Part shown: positions 1 through 5,572 of the stretch, piece after piece
How positions within the stretch are numbered: the first letter of the stretch is position 1
How the letters are laid out: the number at the start of each line of letters is the position of its first letter
Assembly: GCA_016292455.1 (NCBI GenBank)
Contig: JAEDIL010000078.1
Span: 1 to 8,193, forward strand
Direction: 5' to 3'
DNA length: 8,193 nucleotides
From: Clostridiaceae bacterium
Lineage (GTDB): Bacteria > Bacillota > Clostridia > Oscillospirales > Acutalibacteraceae
Made by a program: the position numbers and the translations under genes
The notes under the pieces: model-generated
The model's database searches: none
What the model was told of the DNA's origin: nothing
The model's input: the letters and a program-made list of their open reading frames with translations, nothing else

Positions 1-75
1 GATATCGACAGACAGATGCAGGATATGTATAAGCGCATTACGCAGGCGCAGAACGCGCAGGAAAGTGAAGCATAA
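1..75 (+). CDS. C-terminal end of an unidentified protein (partial)
   Basis: The first 75 bases read without a stop as 24 codons followed by TAA. The peptide is polar and rich in Gln, Asp, Glu and Ala (it ends ITQAQNAQESEA), as is common for disordered or coiled-coil C-terminal tails. The gene starts outside the window, so its family cannot be named. It is the only plus-strand gene I can support, and it converges on the tRNA gene; the inverted repeat near 241-264 could terminate it. The open frame is short, so there is some chance that it is not coding. Confidence 0.55.
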   Translation, partial: DIDRQMQDMYKRITQAQNAQESEA

Positions 76-234
76 GCCTTGCATAGGTCGGGAAACATTA
101 AAAAAACAATTAAAAGCGTATTGAAGAATTGTGGAAAGTATAGGTGATTCTGAATGTATTTAGCAGATGATACACCCAGAGGAAAAATTCAATGTTGCAC
201 TTCTCAATAAGCAGTAAATAGAAGTTACAGACAA
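76..234. other. Intergenic stretch, nothing identified
   Basis: Between the stop codon at 73-75 and the terminator repeat I see no promoter pair, RNA gene or repeat. The longest ATG-initiated frame is only 18 codons (154-210, plus strand) and has no convincing ribosome binding site. Confidence 0.5.
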
Positions 235-270
235 AAAAATCCCGTTCGCAATTTTGCGAACGGGATTTTT
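235..270. terminator. Bidirectional intrinsic terminator (tRNA-Thr and the partial plus-strand gene)
   Basis: The perfect inverted repeat cccgttcgca / tgcgaacggg (241-250 and 255-264) is flanked by A-runs on the left and T-runs on the right, so the arms extend further through A-T pairs. Read on the minus strand it lies directly after the tRNA CCA end and is followed by seven T residues (233-239). Read on the plus strand it is followed by a run of five Ts (266-270). It therefore fits a terminator for the tRNA and possibly for the convergent gene on the left. Confidence 0.85.
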
Positions 271-345
271 GGAGCTGCTAACCAGATTTGAACTGGTGAC
301 CTCATCCTTACCAAGGATGCGCGCTACCGACTGCGCCATAGCAGC
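270..345 (-). tRNA. tRNA-Thr (anticodon GGT), CCA encoded
   Basis: The minus strand folds into a complete 76-nt cloverleaf. The acceptor arms GCTGCTA/TAGCAGC pair perfectly, the D stem is GCGC/GCGC, and the anticodon stem is CATCC/GGATG around the loop TTGGTAA. The T stem is ACCAG/CTGGT around TTCAAAT. The anticodon is GGT (complement of bases 310-312), which reads ACC and ACU threonine codons. The discriminator is T and the 3' CCA is encoded (270-272). The gene stands alone between a consensus promoter and a strong terminator, so it is probably a single-gene transcription unit. Confidence 0.97.
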
Positions 346-365
346 ACTTTCAAAACAGCTTCGTC

Positions 366-394
366 ATTATACATGATTTGTTTTCGCTTGTCAA
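366..394 (-). promoter_or_regulatory. Perfect sigma-A promoter of tRNA-Thr
   Basis: On the minus strand TTGACA (389-394) and TATAAT (366-371) are separated by exactly 17 bases. Both hexamers match the sigma-70/sigma-A consensus in full. Transcription would start near 359, about 14 bases before the mature tRNA 5' end. A perfect promoter suits a highly expressed stable-RNA gene. Confidence 0.95.
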
Positions 395-462
395 CAGAAA
401 ACAAAGAAAAAAAGCAAATTTTTTCTTCTTTTTCGCTTTCCGCATGTGCTGCCGAAAAGCAA

Positions 463-493
463 TCACCGACCGAAGCTATTCTCCGGTCGGTGA
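463..493 (-). terminator. Intrinsic terminator of hppA
   Basis: A 10-bp perfect stem (463-472 with 484-493; core caccgaccg/cggtcggtg) encloses an 11-base loop. It begins about 20 bases after the hppA stop codon. On the minus strand the 3' arm is followed by a broken T tract (ATTGCTTTT), which is weaker than a pure T-run, but position and stem strength support termination. It also separates hppA from the tRNA promoter. Confidence 0.8.
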
Positions 494-515
494 GAAAAGA
501 CAATTCAATTGCAGA

Positions 516-2546
516 TTAGCCAAGGAAGCCTGCGCCGTTGTTGATGAGAACAAACAGCGGAGCAAAAACAAGAGCAACAATCGTCATCAGCTTGATAAGA
601 ATATTGATTGACGGTCCCGAAGTATCCTTGAACGGGTCGCCGACAGTGTCACCGACAACGGCAGCCTTGTGCGATTCGCTGCCCTTTCCGCCGTGGTTTC
701 CGCTTTCAATATATTTCTTTGCGTTATCCCATGCACCGCCTGCGTTCGACATGAAAATTGCAAGCAAAACACCCGTCACAAGTGAACCTGCAAGGAGTCC
801 GCCGAGAGCGTTGACGCCGAGGACACAGCCGACAAGGAGCGGAGCGGCAATTGCAAGAACACCGGGAATAATCATTTCGCGCAGCGAAGCCTTTGTTGAA
901 ATTGAAACGCAGGTCTTGTAGTCCGGCTTTGCCTTGCCTTCAAGAATTCCTGGAATGGTTCTGAACTGGCGGCGAACCTCTTCAATCATGCTGTGGGCAG
1001 CCTTGCTGACGGATTCCATTGTGAAAGCCGAGAAGATGAACGGCAGCATACCGCCGATGAAAAGGCCGATTACAACGTTGCTGTTGAGAATGTCAATTGA
1101 AGTGAGGCTGACCGACTCCTTGTATGAGAAAAAGAGAGCGAGAGCAGTCAGAGCCGCAGAGCCGATTGCAAAGCCCTTGCCCATTGCCGCGGTAGTGTTT
1201 CCGACAGAGTCGAGCTTATCGGTGATGTTGCGGACCGATTCGTCAAGTCCGCTCATTTCAGCAATACCGCCGGCGTTGTCCGCAATCGGACCATAGGCGT
1301 CAACAGCAACTGTAATTCCCGTTGTTGAAAGCATACCGACTGCTGCAAGAGCAATGCCGTATACGCCGCCGCCTTCGCCGCACTTGCTTCCAAAGAAGAA
1401 GGCAACAAAAATTCCGATGCAGATGAAGATGATTGAAACTGCGGTTGACTGGAATCCGGTTGCAATACCGGAAATTATGTTGGTTGCCGAGCCGGTTTCA
1501 GACTGCTTTGCAATTTTCTTGACAAAGCGGTAAGCGTCAGAGGTGTATACTTCGGTAAAGTATCCGATGAGAACGCCGACAATAAGTCCGGCAACAATTG
1601 TGATTCCGTAATACAAAGAGCCGAAAAACAGCTGGCTGAGCACAAGCGAACCAACAAGAACAAGTCCGGAAGCGACATATGTTCCGGCTTTGAGTGCCTT
1701 TGCCGGGTTTTTGTCGCCGCGGACAAAGAAGGTTCCGAGGATTGATGAAATAAGTCCGAGAGCTGCAATTACAAGCGGATAAATTGCGCCGAACGCAGCC
1801 TTTTCGGGCATTGCATTTTTGCAGAAGAGCAGACCGAGAGTGATTGCGGAAACAACTGCACCGCCATAGCTTTCAAAAAGGTCTGCACCCATTCCGGCAA
1901 CGTCGCCGACATTGTCGCCAACGTTATCAGCAATAACCGCCGGGTTGCGCGGGTCATCTTCCGGAATTCCCGCTTCAACCTTGCCCACAAGGTCTGCGCC
2001 GACGTCAGCCGCCTTGGTGTAGATTCCACCGCCCACACGGGCGAAAAGCGCGATTGACGAAGCACCGAGGCTGAAACCGAAAAGAATACTGTCGTTTCCG
2101 GTAAGAGCATAAATTGCTGAGATTCCGAGCAGTCCGAGACCTGCAACGCAAAGTCCCATAACCGAGCCGCCGGAAAATGCAACCGAAAGTGCAGCCGCCA
2201 TGCCCTTTTCCTTTGCGGCATTGGCAGTTCTGACATTGGCAAGGGTGGCAACGCTCATTCCGCAATAGCCGGCAGCAACAGAAAACAGCGCACCGACAAG
2301 GAAGCAGACAGCTTCAAGCCAGTTTTTGAGCAGAAGCCCGATTGCAAGGAAGATTACGGCAACAAAAACAACGATGATTTTGTATTCCGAAAACAGGAAT
2401 GCCGTTGCGCCCTCATGAATTGAGGCGGCAATTTCCTTCATTCTTTCATTACCGGGTGCCTGTTTTTTAACCCTGAGTGCGAGAAAGAGAGCGAACAGCA
2501 GACCGACAACGCTGACGGCCGGAACAGCATACAAAAGCTTTTCCAT
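516..2546 (-). CDS. hppA: K+-dependent membrane-bound ion-pumping pyrophosphatase
   Basis: This integral membrane protein (676 residues) hydrolyses pyrophosphate to phosphate and uses the energy to pump H+ and/or Na+ out of the cell. Family motifs are intact: DVGADLVGKVEAG (181-193), the Asp-rich stretch with DNVGDNVGD (207-215), DLFESY (222-227), GNTTAAMGKG (449-458), NAGGAWDNAKKYIE (601-614) and GDTVGDPFKDTSGP (632-645). Hydrophobic segments run throughout, as expected for about 16 helices. Ala453 and Gly456 are the residues of the K+-dependent subfamily; K+-independent enzymes have Lys and Thr there. Glu225 sits in the position used by Na+-pumping and some H+-pumping members, so the transported ion stays undecided. 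An ATG eight codons further upstream (2570) is in frame, but the ATG at 2546 is preceded by GGAG at good spacing and starts the first membrane helix. Confidence 0.97.
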   Translation of the reverse strand: MEKLLYAVPAVSVVGLLFALFLALRVKKQAPGNERMKEIAASIHEGATAFLFSEYKIIVVFVAVIFLAIGLLLKNWLEAVCFLVGALFSVAAGYCGMSVATLANVRTANAAKEKGMAAALSVAFSGGSVMGLCVAGLGLLGISAIYALTGNDSILFGFSLGASSIALFARVGGGIYTKAADVGADLVGKVEAGIPEDDPRNPAVIADNVGDNVGDVAGMGADLFESYGGAVVSAITLGLLFCKNAMPEKAAFGAIYPLVIAALGLISSILGTFFVRGDKNPAKALKAGTYVASGLVLVGSLVLSQLFFGSLYYGITIVAGLIVGVLIGYFTEVYTSDAYRFVKKIAKQSETGSATNIISGIATGFQSTAVSIIFICIGIFVAFFFGSKCGEGGGVYGIALAAVGMLSTTGITVAVDAYGPIADNAGGIAEMSGLDESVRNITDKLDSVGNTTAAMGKGFAIGSAALTALALFFSYKESVSLTSIDILNSNVVIGLFIGGMLPFIFSAFTMESVSKAAHSMIEEVRRQFRTIPGILEGKAKPDYKTCVSISTKASLREMIIPGVLAIAAPLLVGCVLGVNALGGLLAGSLVTGVLLAIFMSNAGGAWDNAKKYIESGNHGGKGSESHKAAVVGDTVGDPFKDTSGPSINILIKLMTIVALVFAPLFVLINNGAGFLG

Positions 2547-2548
2547 TT

Positions 2549-2593
2549 TTATTCTCCTTTTTTGCGGCATAACGCCGTCTGTTTTTTTACCAT
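2549..2593 (-). CDS. Possible 14-residue leader peptide upstream of hppA
   Basis: Within the hppA leader RNA an ATG at 2593 follows a GGAGAG sequence at suitable spacing and opens a 14-codon frame, MVKKQTALCRKKGE. Its TAA stop lies only two bases before the hppA ATG. The hppA ribosome binding site is inside the last codons of this frame. Translation of the small ORF would therefore pass over, and could control, hppA initiation. It is lysine-rich (five Lys including an AAA AAA pair) but lacks the strong codon bias of a classical attenuator leader. Coding status is inferred from the start signal and position only; chance occurrence is possible. Confidence 0.35.
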   Translation of the reverse strand: MVKKQTALCRKKGE

Positions 2594-2634
2594 AGCTATT
2601 CTCTCCAAAATCACTTCACTATGAGGTAACTTAG

Positions 2635-2663
2635 AGTGTATTCCTTTTTTTAGTAAATGTCAA
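2635..2663 (-). promoter_or_regulatory. Sigma-A promoter of hppA
   Basis: On the minus strand a perfect TTGACA (2658-2663) and TACACT (2635-2640) are separated by 17 bases. The predicted start near 2628 gives a leader of about 80 nt before the hppA ATG. The spacer contains a run of seven A residues. Confidence 0.85.
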
Positions 2664-2686
2664 GACAAACCGCAAAAGAAATTGGC

Positions 2687-2713
2687 ATATTTTGTCTATA
2701 ATTCACAAAATAT
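2687..2713. repeat. 9-bp inverted repeat upstream of the hppA promoter
   Basis: The arms atattttgt (2687-2695) and acaaaatat (2705-2713) are perfect inverted repeats with a 9-base spacer. The element is centred about 72 bases upstream of the predicted hppA transcription start, a position used by activators. It is AT-rich, so chance cannot be excluded and no regulator can be named. Confidence 0.4.
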
Positions 2714-2777
2714 TTCATGCTTCATCTGTTTTTTTGATAAATTGGAATGAATTTGCTCAGCAGCAGTCTCGCGTAAG

Positions 2778-2826
2778 AAAAAAAGCTATAATCCGGAAGC
2801 GTTCAAAACCGCCGGATTATAGCTTT
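2778..2826 (-). terminator. Strong intrinsic terminator of the GH5 gene
   Basis: The perfect 15-bp arms aaagctataatccgg (2782-2796) and ccggattatagcttt (2812-2826) enclose a 15-base loop. On the minus strand the 3' arm runs into seven consecutive T residues (2778-2784). It starts about 37 bases after the GH5 stop codon and cleanly separates that gene from hppA. Confidence 0.92.
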
Positions 2827-2863
2827 ACCGGTTAAATCAATCCCTCTGTTGCGTCAGATGAAC

Positions 2864-4144
2864 TCAAAGGAATTCCTTGACGTCTCTGTCAAAGTGACCT
2901 GTATCCTGGAAGCTGTTCTCGGTGCGCAGGCAGGCGCCCCACTTGCGGGCAATTTCTTCATAGGAGTCATTGCTGACGTCTGCGCGTTCAAATCCGTCCT
3001 TCATACCTCTCAGGCACCAGTCTGAGTTCCACATTCCGTGATTCGCAGCCTTATATGTCCAGAGGAACCAACTGTAATTGAGGCTGTTCATCGTTTTGAA
3101 GCAGTTGCTCCATGTAGTCTTTTTGTGTGGATAGAATTCGCCCATCATCATCGGCACACCGAAATGATAAAGCTTTGTAAGATAGCAGAACAGCGTGAAG
3201 ATGAAGTCGGAATTCTGATAAAAATGTACCTGATAAACCACGTTTGTCCAGCCCTTTGTCCATGCATGCGGAAGAGCGGCAGCCGTCCAGATGCATTCAA
3301 CGGTGATGATGTGATCGGGATCAGCCGCGCGGACTGTTTTGTAAAGGCGGGTATAGATTGATTCGTTGTTGATTCTTCTTCTGACCTCTGTGCAAGGCAC
3401 GTCACAGGTAGGCTCATTGAGGAGATCGTACATTGCAACGGCGGGATTACCCTTGAAGCGGGATGCAATTGCTGTCCAGAGCTCGTCCGTCAGCTCACGG
3501 TATCTTTCACCCTGCTCGGTCTTTTCATAGAGTCCGCAGCCGCCGGCTTTGCCGTTGTGGGGAGCGTCACTCTGAAAGCCTACTGCTCCGTGCATATCAA
3601 GAACAACATAAATGCCCCTCTCTGAGCATTCTTCAACAACCCAGTCAAGGCGGGAGAAATCCCAGTTGCCGTTCTTGTCAAGAATTTTTCGTCCGTTGTC
3701 ATCATAATAGAAGTTGCGGAACCAGAACGGAACACGAACCGCATTGAAGCCGAGAGACTTGATTTCATCAAGGTCATATTCCGTAATCCAGTTATCCATA
3801 TAGGTATTCATAAGCTCATACGCCTTTTCTTCTCCGAAGCGTTCAGTGAGCTTGTCAAGAACCTGCATGTGGTCAGTCTGACCGTTTTCATTCGGTTCAA
3901 CTCCGTCATAGGGAGAAAGCCAATCCTCCCAGATGAGCCATGAACCGAGATTCACGCCTTTAAGGAGTACTTCCTCGCCTCTGCGGTTATAGAGCTTCAT
4001 GCCCTTTGCAGTGAGGAAATCTTCGTCTGTGAATGCAGCGCCTGCCGCCTGCTGTCCGTCTTCTGCAAAAGCAAAGGCTGTTGCCGAAAACAGAGTGAGA
4101 ACAGCAAGAACAAGGGAGAGCGCTCTTTTCAGGTGTTTCTTCAT
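2864..4144 (-). CDS. Secreted GH5 family glycoside hydrolase (beta-glucanase/cellulase-like)
   Basis: This 426-residue exported enzyme probably hydrolyses a beta-linked polysaccharide or oligosaccharide outside the cell. Residues 1-27 form a typical signal peptide: a KKHLKR basic start, a hydrophobic core and an AFA cleavage site before EDG. The rest is one clan-A (beta/alpha)8 domain with the GH5 residue set: Arg137 (NAVRVPF), His185 (DMHGA), Asn243-Glu244 (LLNEP, acid/base), His307 and Tyr309 (QVHFY), Glu336 (MMGEF, nucleophile) and Trp362. The opening LKGVNLGSWL and the DMHGAVGFQ region resemble BglC-type exo-1,3-glucanases as well as endoglucanases, so the substrate is not settled. I see no carbohydrate-binding module, dockerin or sortase motif. 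The ATG is preceded by AAAGGAG at 8-base spacing. It has its own promoter and terminator. Confidence 0.93.
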   Translation of the reverse strand: MKKHLKRALSLVLAVLTLFSATAFAFAEDGQQAAGAAFTDEDFLTAKGMKLYNRRGEEVLLKGVNLGSWLIWEDWLSPYDGVEPNENGQTDHMQVLDKLTERFGEEKAYELMNTYMDNWITEYDLDEIKSLGFNAVRVPFWFRNFYYDDNGRKILDKNGNWDFSRLDWVVEECSERGIYVVLDMHGAVGFQSDAPHNGKAGGCGLYEKTEQGERYRELTDELWTAIASRFKGNPAVAMYDLLNEPTCDVPCTEVRRRINNESIYTRLYKTVRAADPDHIITVECIWTAAALPHAWTKGWTNVVYQVHFYQNSDFIFTLFCYLTKLYHFGVPMMMGEFYPHKKTTWSNCFKTMNSLNYSWFLWTYKAANHGMWNSDWCLRGMKDGFERADVSNDSYEEIARKWGACLRTENSFQDTGHFDRDVKEFL

Positions 4145-4165
4145 TTTTCTGTCTCCTTTTCAAAA

Positions 4166-4179
4166 GTAACCGAGGTTAC
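4166..4179. promoter_or_regulatory. Operator-like palindrome in the GH5 leader
   Basis: The sequence gtaaccgaggttac has perfect 6-bp arms (GTAACC/GGTTAC) around a 2-base centre. It lies between the predicted transcription start (about 4190) and the ribosome binding site, where bound repressor would block transcription. It does not fit the CG-centred cre/LacI-type consensus well. The regulator is unknown. Confidence 0.55.
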
Positions 4180-4196
4180 ATTTATTTAACAGAAAC

Positions 4197-4224
4197 AGTA
4201 TATCAGAAAGACCAAAAAAGTCAA
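4197..4224 (-). promoter_or_regulatory. Sigma-A promoter of the GH5 gene
   Basis: On the minus strand TTGACT (4219-4224) and TATACT (4197-4202) are 16 bases apart, each differing from consensus by one base. Transcription would begin near 4190, leaving a leader of about 45 nt. No terminator is visible between the upstream small gene (ending at 4260) and this promoter, so read-through from the operon above could add to expression. Confidence 0.8.
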
Positions 4225-4259
4225 TTGAAAATTGCAAGTCTTTTCCAAAGTCCTGATTT

Positions 4260-4472
4260 TCATGAAATATAGCGATGGATTTCTCCCGCCCGTTCTTCAA
4301 GTTCGCTTTTTTCTTCATAGAGAACACACAAAAGGCTGTTGAGCCTTTTAATCTCCTTGAAATCTGACTTTTTCCTTGCGGCTGCAAGGTGCTTTCTGTA
4401 ATTCTCAATAACACGCTTCTGAACGGCTATCGAGTTTCCGTATTCCTCATAAAGTTCTTCAAAGCTTCTCAT
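4260..4472 (-). CDS. Small coiled-coil protein encoded with the sigma/XRE regulator
   Basis: This 70-residue protein (starting MRSFEELYEEYGNS) is almost all charged and helix-forming, with two predicted helical stretches (about 3-35 and 36-66) rich in Glu, Lys and Arg and spaced Leu/Ile. It probably forms a helical hairpin or coiled coil. There is no signal peptide or membrane segment, so it should be cytoplasmic. A very strong ribosome binding site (AAAGGAGGGG) lies just before the ATG at 4472; the longer frame starting at 4529 would overlap the preceding gene and is not preferred. The start is 16 bases after the stop of the sigma/XRE gene, which indicates one transcript. I do not recognise a named family. 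A role as partner or modulator of the upstream DNA-binding protein is inferred only from context. Confidence 0.8.
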   Translation of the reverse strand: MRSFEELYEEYGNSIAVQKRVIENYRKHLAAARKKSDFKEIKRLNSLLCVLYEEKSELEERAGEIHRYIS

Positions 4473-4488
4473 CGCCTCCCCTCCTTTC

Positions 4489-5136
4489 TCAGGAAAAAGA
4501 AACAACGGGTCTGCCGGTTGCTTCGTCACGAAGCACGCGGTTGCGGCCGAAAAGAATATAATCGCTGCTGACCCGGAAAAAAGCGGAAAGCTTTTTCAGC
4601 TCCTCCATTGTGACTTCTTTTCCGCTTTTTTCAATGAGGCTGAGTCTTGAAAGTGCAATACCGGTGAATCGGCTCACGTCCTGTTTTGAAAGGTACTGCT
4701 CTTCCCTGAGTCTCAAAAGCCGTTCACCGATGCTTTCAAGGCTTTTCAGTCCGCCCAGTGAGGATACATCCTTTTTTATAAGCAGCAGCGCCGAGGAGGA
4801 AAAACTGTCGCCGTAGCGGTATTCTATTGCATATTTGAGCTTTTCATAGATGGTATTGTTTATTTTTTCAAACCTGCGGAACACCGTTGAACGGTCAAGA
4901 CCGGTCAGTTCGGCAATCTCCTGTTTGCTTTTGCCCTTGTACCAATGGAGAGAAACAAGCAGCCGGTCTCTTTCGGAAAGCTCGTTTTTAATAACCTTTT
5001 TCACAAGCGCCAAAAGCTCTCGCTTTCTTTCACGCAGAATATAATCGTCTAGTTCGGCGGTTTCCTGCTCTTTCCAGAGATTGAATGCCTCCTGCGCTCT
5101 GACATAATCAAGCTTTGTGAAGCTGTTTTCTTCCAT
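4489..5136 (-). CDS. DNA-binding protein: sigma-70 region-4-like HTH fused to XRE HTH
   Basis: This 215-residue cytoplasmic regulator appears to have two DNA-binding domains. Residues about 52-100 (from SERDRLLVSLHWYKGKSKQE to the KINNTIYEKL helix) resemble sigma-70 region 4, with the HTH near 70-91 (KQEIAELTGLDRSTVFRRF). Residues about 136-196 form an XRE/Cro-C1 domain (IGERLLRLREEQYLSKQDVS, then the recognition helix near ALSRLSLIEK, ending SSDYILFG). There is no sigma region 2, so it is unlikely to be a complete sigma factor able to open promoters. The N-terminal 50 residues are charged and helical. The ATG at 5136 has AAAAGGAG just upstream; in-frame starts further up lie in the leader and have weaker sites. 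It heads an operon with the 70-residue coiled-coil gene. Its promoter carries a LexA-type box, implying induction by DNA damage. Targets are unknown. Confidence 0.88.
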   Translation of the reverse strand: MEENSFTKLDYVRAQEAFNLWKEQETAELDDYILRERKRELLALVKKVIKNELSERDRLLVSLHWYKGKSKQEIAELTGLDRSTVFRRFEKINNTIYEKLKYAIEYRYGDSFSSSALLLIKKDVSSLGGLKSLESIGERLLRLREEQYLSKQDVSRFTGIALSRLSLIEKSGKEVTMEELKKLSAFFRVSSDYILFGRNRVLRDEATGRPVVSFS

Positions 5137-5195
5137 GACATCTCCTTTTCCCATTCCGGGCGCCTTCGGTACGCCGCGAAATGCTCTTGCTTTAT

Positions 5196-5209
5196 TTTCG
5201 TCTACGAAA
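5196..5209. promoter_or_regulatory. Palindrome in the leader of the sigma/XRE operon
   Basis: The sequence tttcgtctacgaaa has perfect 6-bp arms (TTTCGT/ACGAAA) around a 2-base centre, about 30-45 bases after the predicted transcription start. A further TTTCGT half-site lies in the promoter spacer on the minus strand (5263-5268). A C1-like XRE protein often binds such palindromes in its own promoter, so autoregulation is possible. It could also act as an RNA hairpin. Confidence 0.4.
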
Positions 5210-5220
5210 TTCCTTGTTTT

Positions 5221-5236
5221 CCGAACATTTGTTCGG
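5221..5236. promoter_or_regulatory. LexA (SOS) box overlapping the start of the sigma/XRE operon
   Basis: The sequence ccgaacatttgttcgg is a 16-bp inverted repeat, perfect apart from its 2-base centre. Its core GAAC-N4-GTTC within CGAAC...GTTCG is the Gram-positive LexA/DinR (Cheo box) pattern. It matches the published Bacillus subtilis degenerate consensus on the minus strand at all but the last base. It begins about four bases after the predicted transcription start, so bound LexA would block transcription. I found no second complete box in the window. Confidence 0.8.
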
Positions 5237-5246
5237 TACGTATATA

Positions 5247-5275
5247 ATTTTAGGCACAAAAACGAAAGATGTCAA
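5247..5275 (-). promoter_or_regulatory. Sigma-A promoter of the sigma/XRE operon
   Basis: On the minus strand a perfect TTGACA (5270-5275) and TAAAAT (5247-5252) are separated by 17 bases. The predicted start is near 5240, giving a leader of about 100 nt. The LexA-type palindrome follows directly and a second palindrome sits further down the leader. Confidence 0.88.
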
Positions 5276-5325
5276 TAGATTTTTGAAAAAATCTCCGCTC
5301 TTTTCTTCAAACGAACAAATACAGA

Positions 5326-5359
5326 CGGACAAAGTACAATTTTGAGGACTGTGTGTCCG
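5326..5359. repeat. Short inverted repeat upstream of the sigma/XRE promoter
   Basis: The arms cggaca (5326-5331) and tgtccg (5354-5359) are perfect with a 22-base spacer. It lies upstream of the -35 box. The long spacer and short arms make this weak evidence for any function. Confidence 0.25.
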
Positions 5360-5404
5360 AGTAATGAAAAAGCGGTACAGTGTTTCCAAAGAAACTGAAA
5401 TATA

Positions 5405-5478
5405 AAAGACCACTCTTTGATATGCACATTCAAAAGCGTCCTGCCTTTGGCGGTACATATAAACAACGAGTGGTCTTT
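5405..5478. repeat. 74-bp structured element with 11-bp terminal inverted repeats
   Basis: Perfect arms aaagaccactc (5405-5415) and gagtggtcttt (5468-5478) bound the element. Inside, atatg/catat (5420-5424, 5456-5460) and ctgcc/ggcgg (5441-5445, 5449-5453) can extend and cap the stem, so the whole element can fold into one long interrupted hairpin. On the minus strand the outer arm is followed by TTTTATATTT, so it could be the distal terminator of the amidase transcript. It could also be a structured small RNA or a MITE-like insertion, but no clear target-site duplication flanks it. No coding frame in it is convincing. Confidence 0.55.
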
Positions 5479-5538
5479 AATTTTCTGTAATATTATTTTA
5501 TTTTGGCGTCTGCCTCGGCATATTATCAGAGCTGTGAC

Positions 5539-5567
5539 GAAACGTTGCTGCTTCGTAACAACGCTTC
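5539..5567 (-). repeat. Hairpin downstream of the amidase gene
   Basis: On the minus strand GAAGCGTTG pairs with CAACGTTTC over nine positions with one G-U pair, around an 11-base loop. No T-run follows, so it is not a classical terminator. It is one of several hairpins in this non-coding interval. Confidence 0.4.
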
Positions 5568-5572
5568 CTGAA

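Noticed and set aside
154..210. 18-codon plus-strand frame starting with MYLADDTPRGK
   Set aside because: It is too short, lacks a clear ribosome binding site and has no supporting context.
378..611. Plus-strand 77-codon frame across the tRNA promoter and hppA end
   Set aside because: It overlaps a perfect promoter, the hppA terminator and the hppA C-terminus, has a low-complexity Phe/Lys start and has no ribosome binding site.
3038..3361. Plus-strand 107-codon frame inside the GH5 gene
   Set aside because: It is a shadow of a well-supported gene with all catalytic residues in the other frame.
4145..4260. Terminator between the small coiled-coil gene and the GH5 promoter
   Set aside because: I looked for a GC-rich stem followed by Ts on the minus strand and found only a direct repeat (aagtc) and AT-rich sequence.
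5312..5322. Second LexA box (cgaacaaatac)
   Set aside because: Only the left half matches; the GTTCG half is absent.
5192..5466. Two minus-strand frames (64 and 88 codons) upstream of the sigma/XRE gene
   Set aside because: They run through the 74-bp inverted-repeat element, the promoter and the LexA box, and their Phe/Cys-rich composition does not look like a protein.
5405..5478. Insertion sequence or transposon end
   Set aside because: The terminal inverted repeats are real, but there is no transposase and no clear target-site duplication, so it is kept only as a structured repeat.
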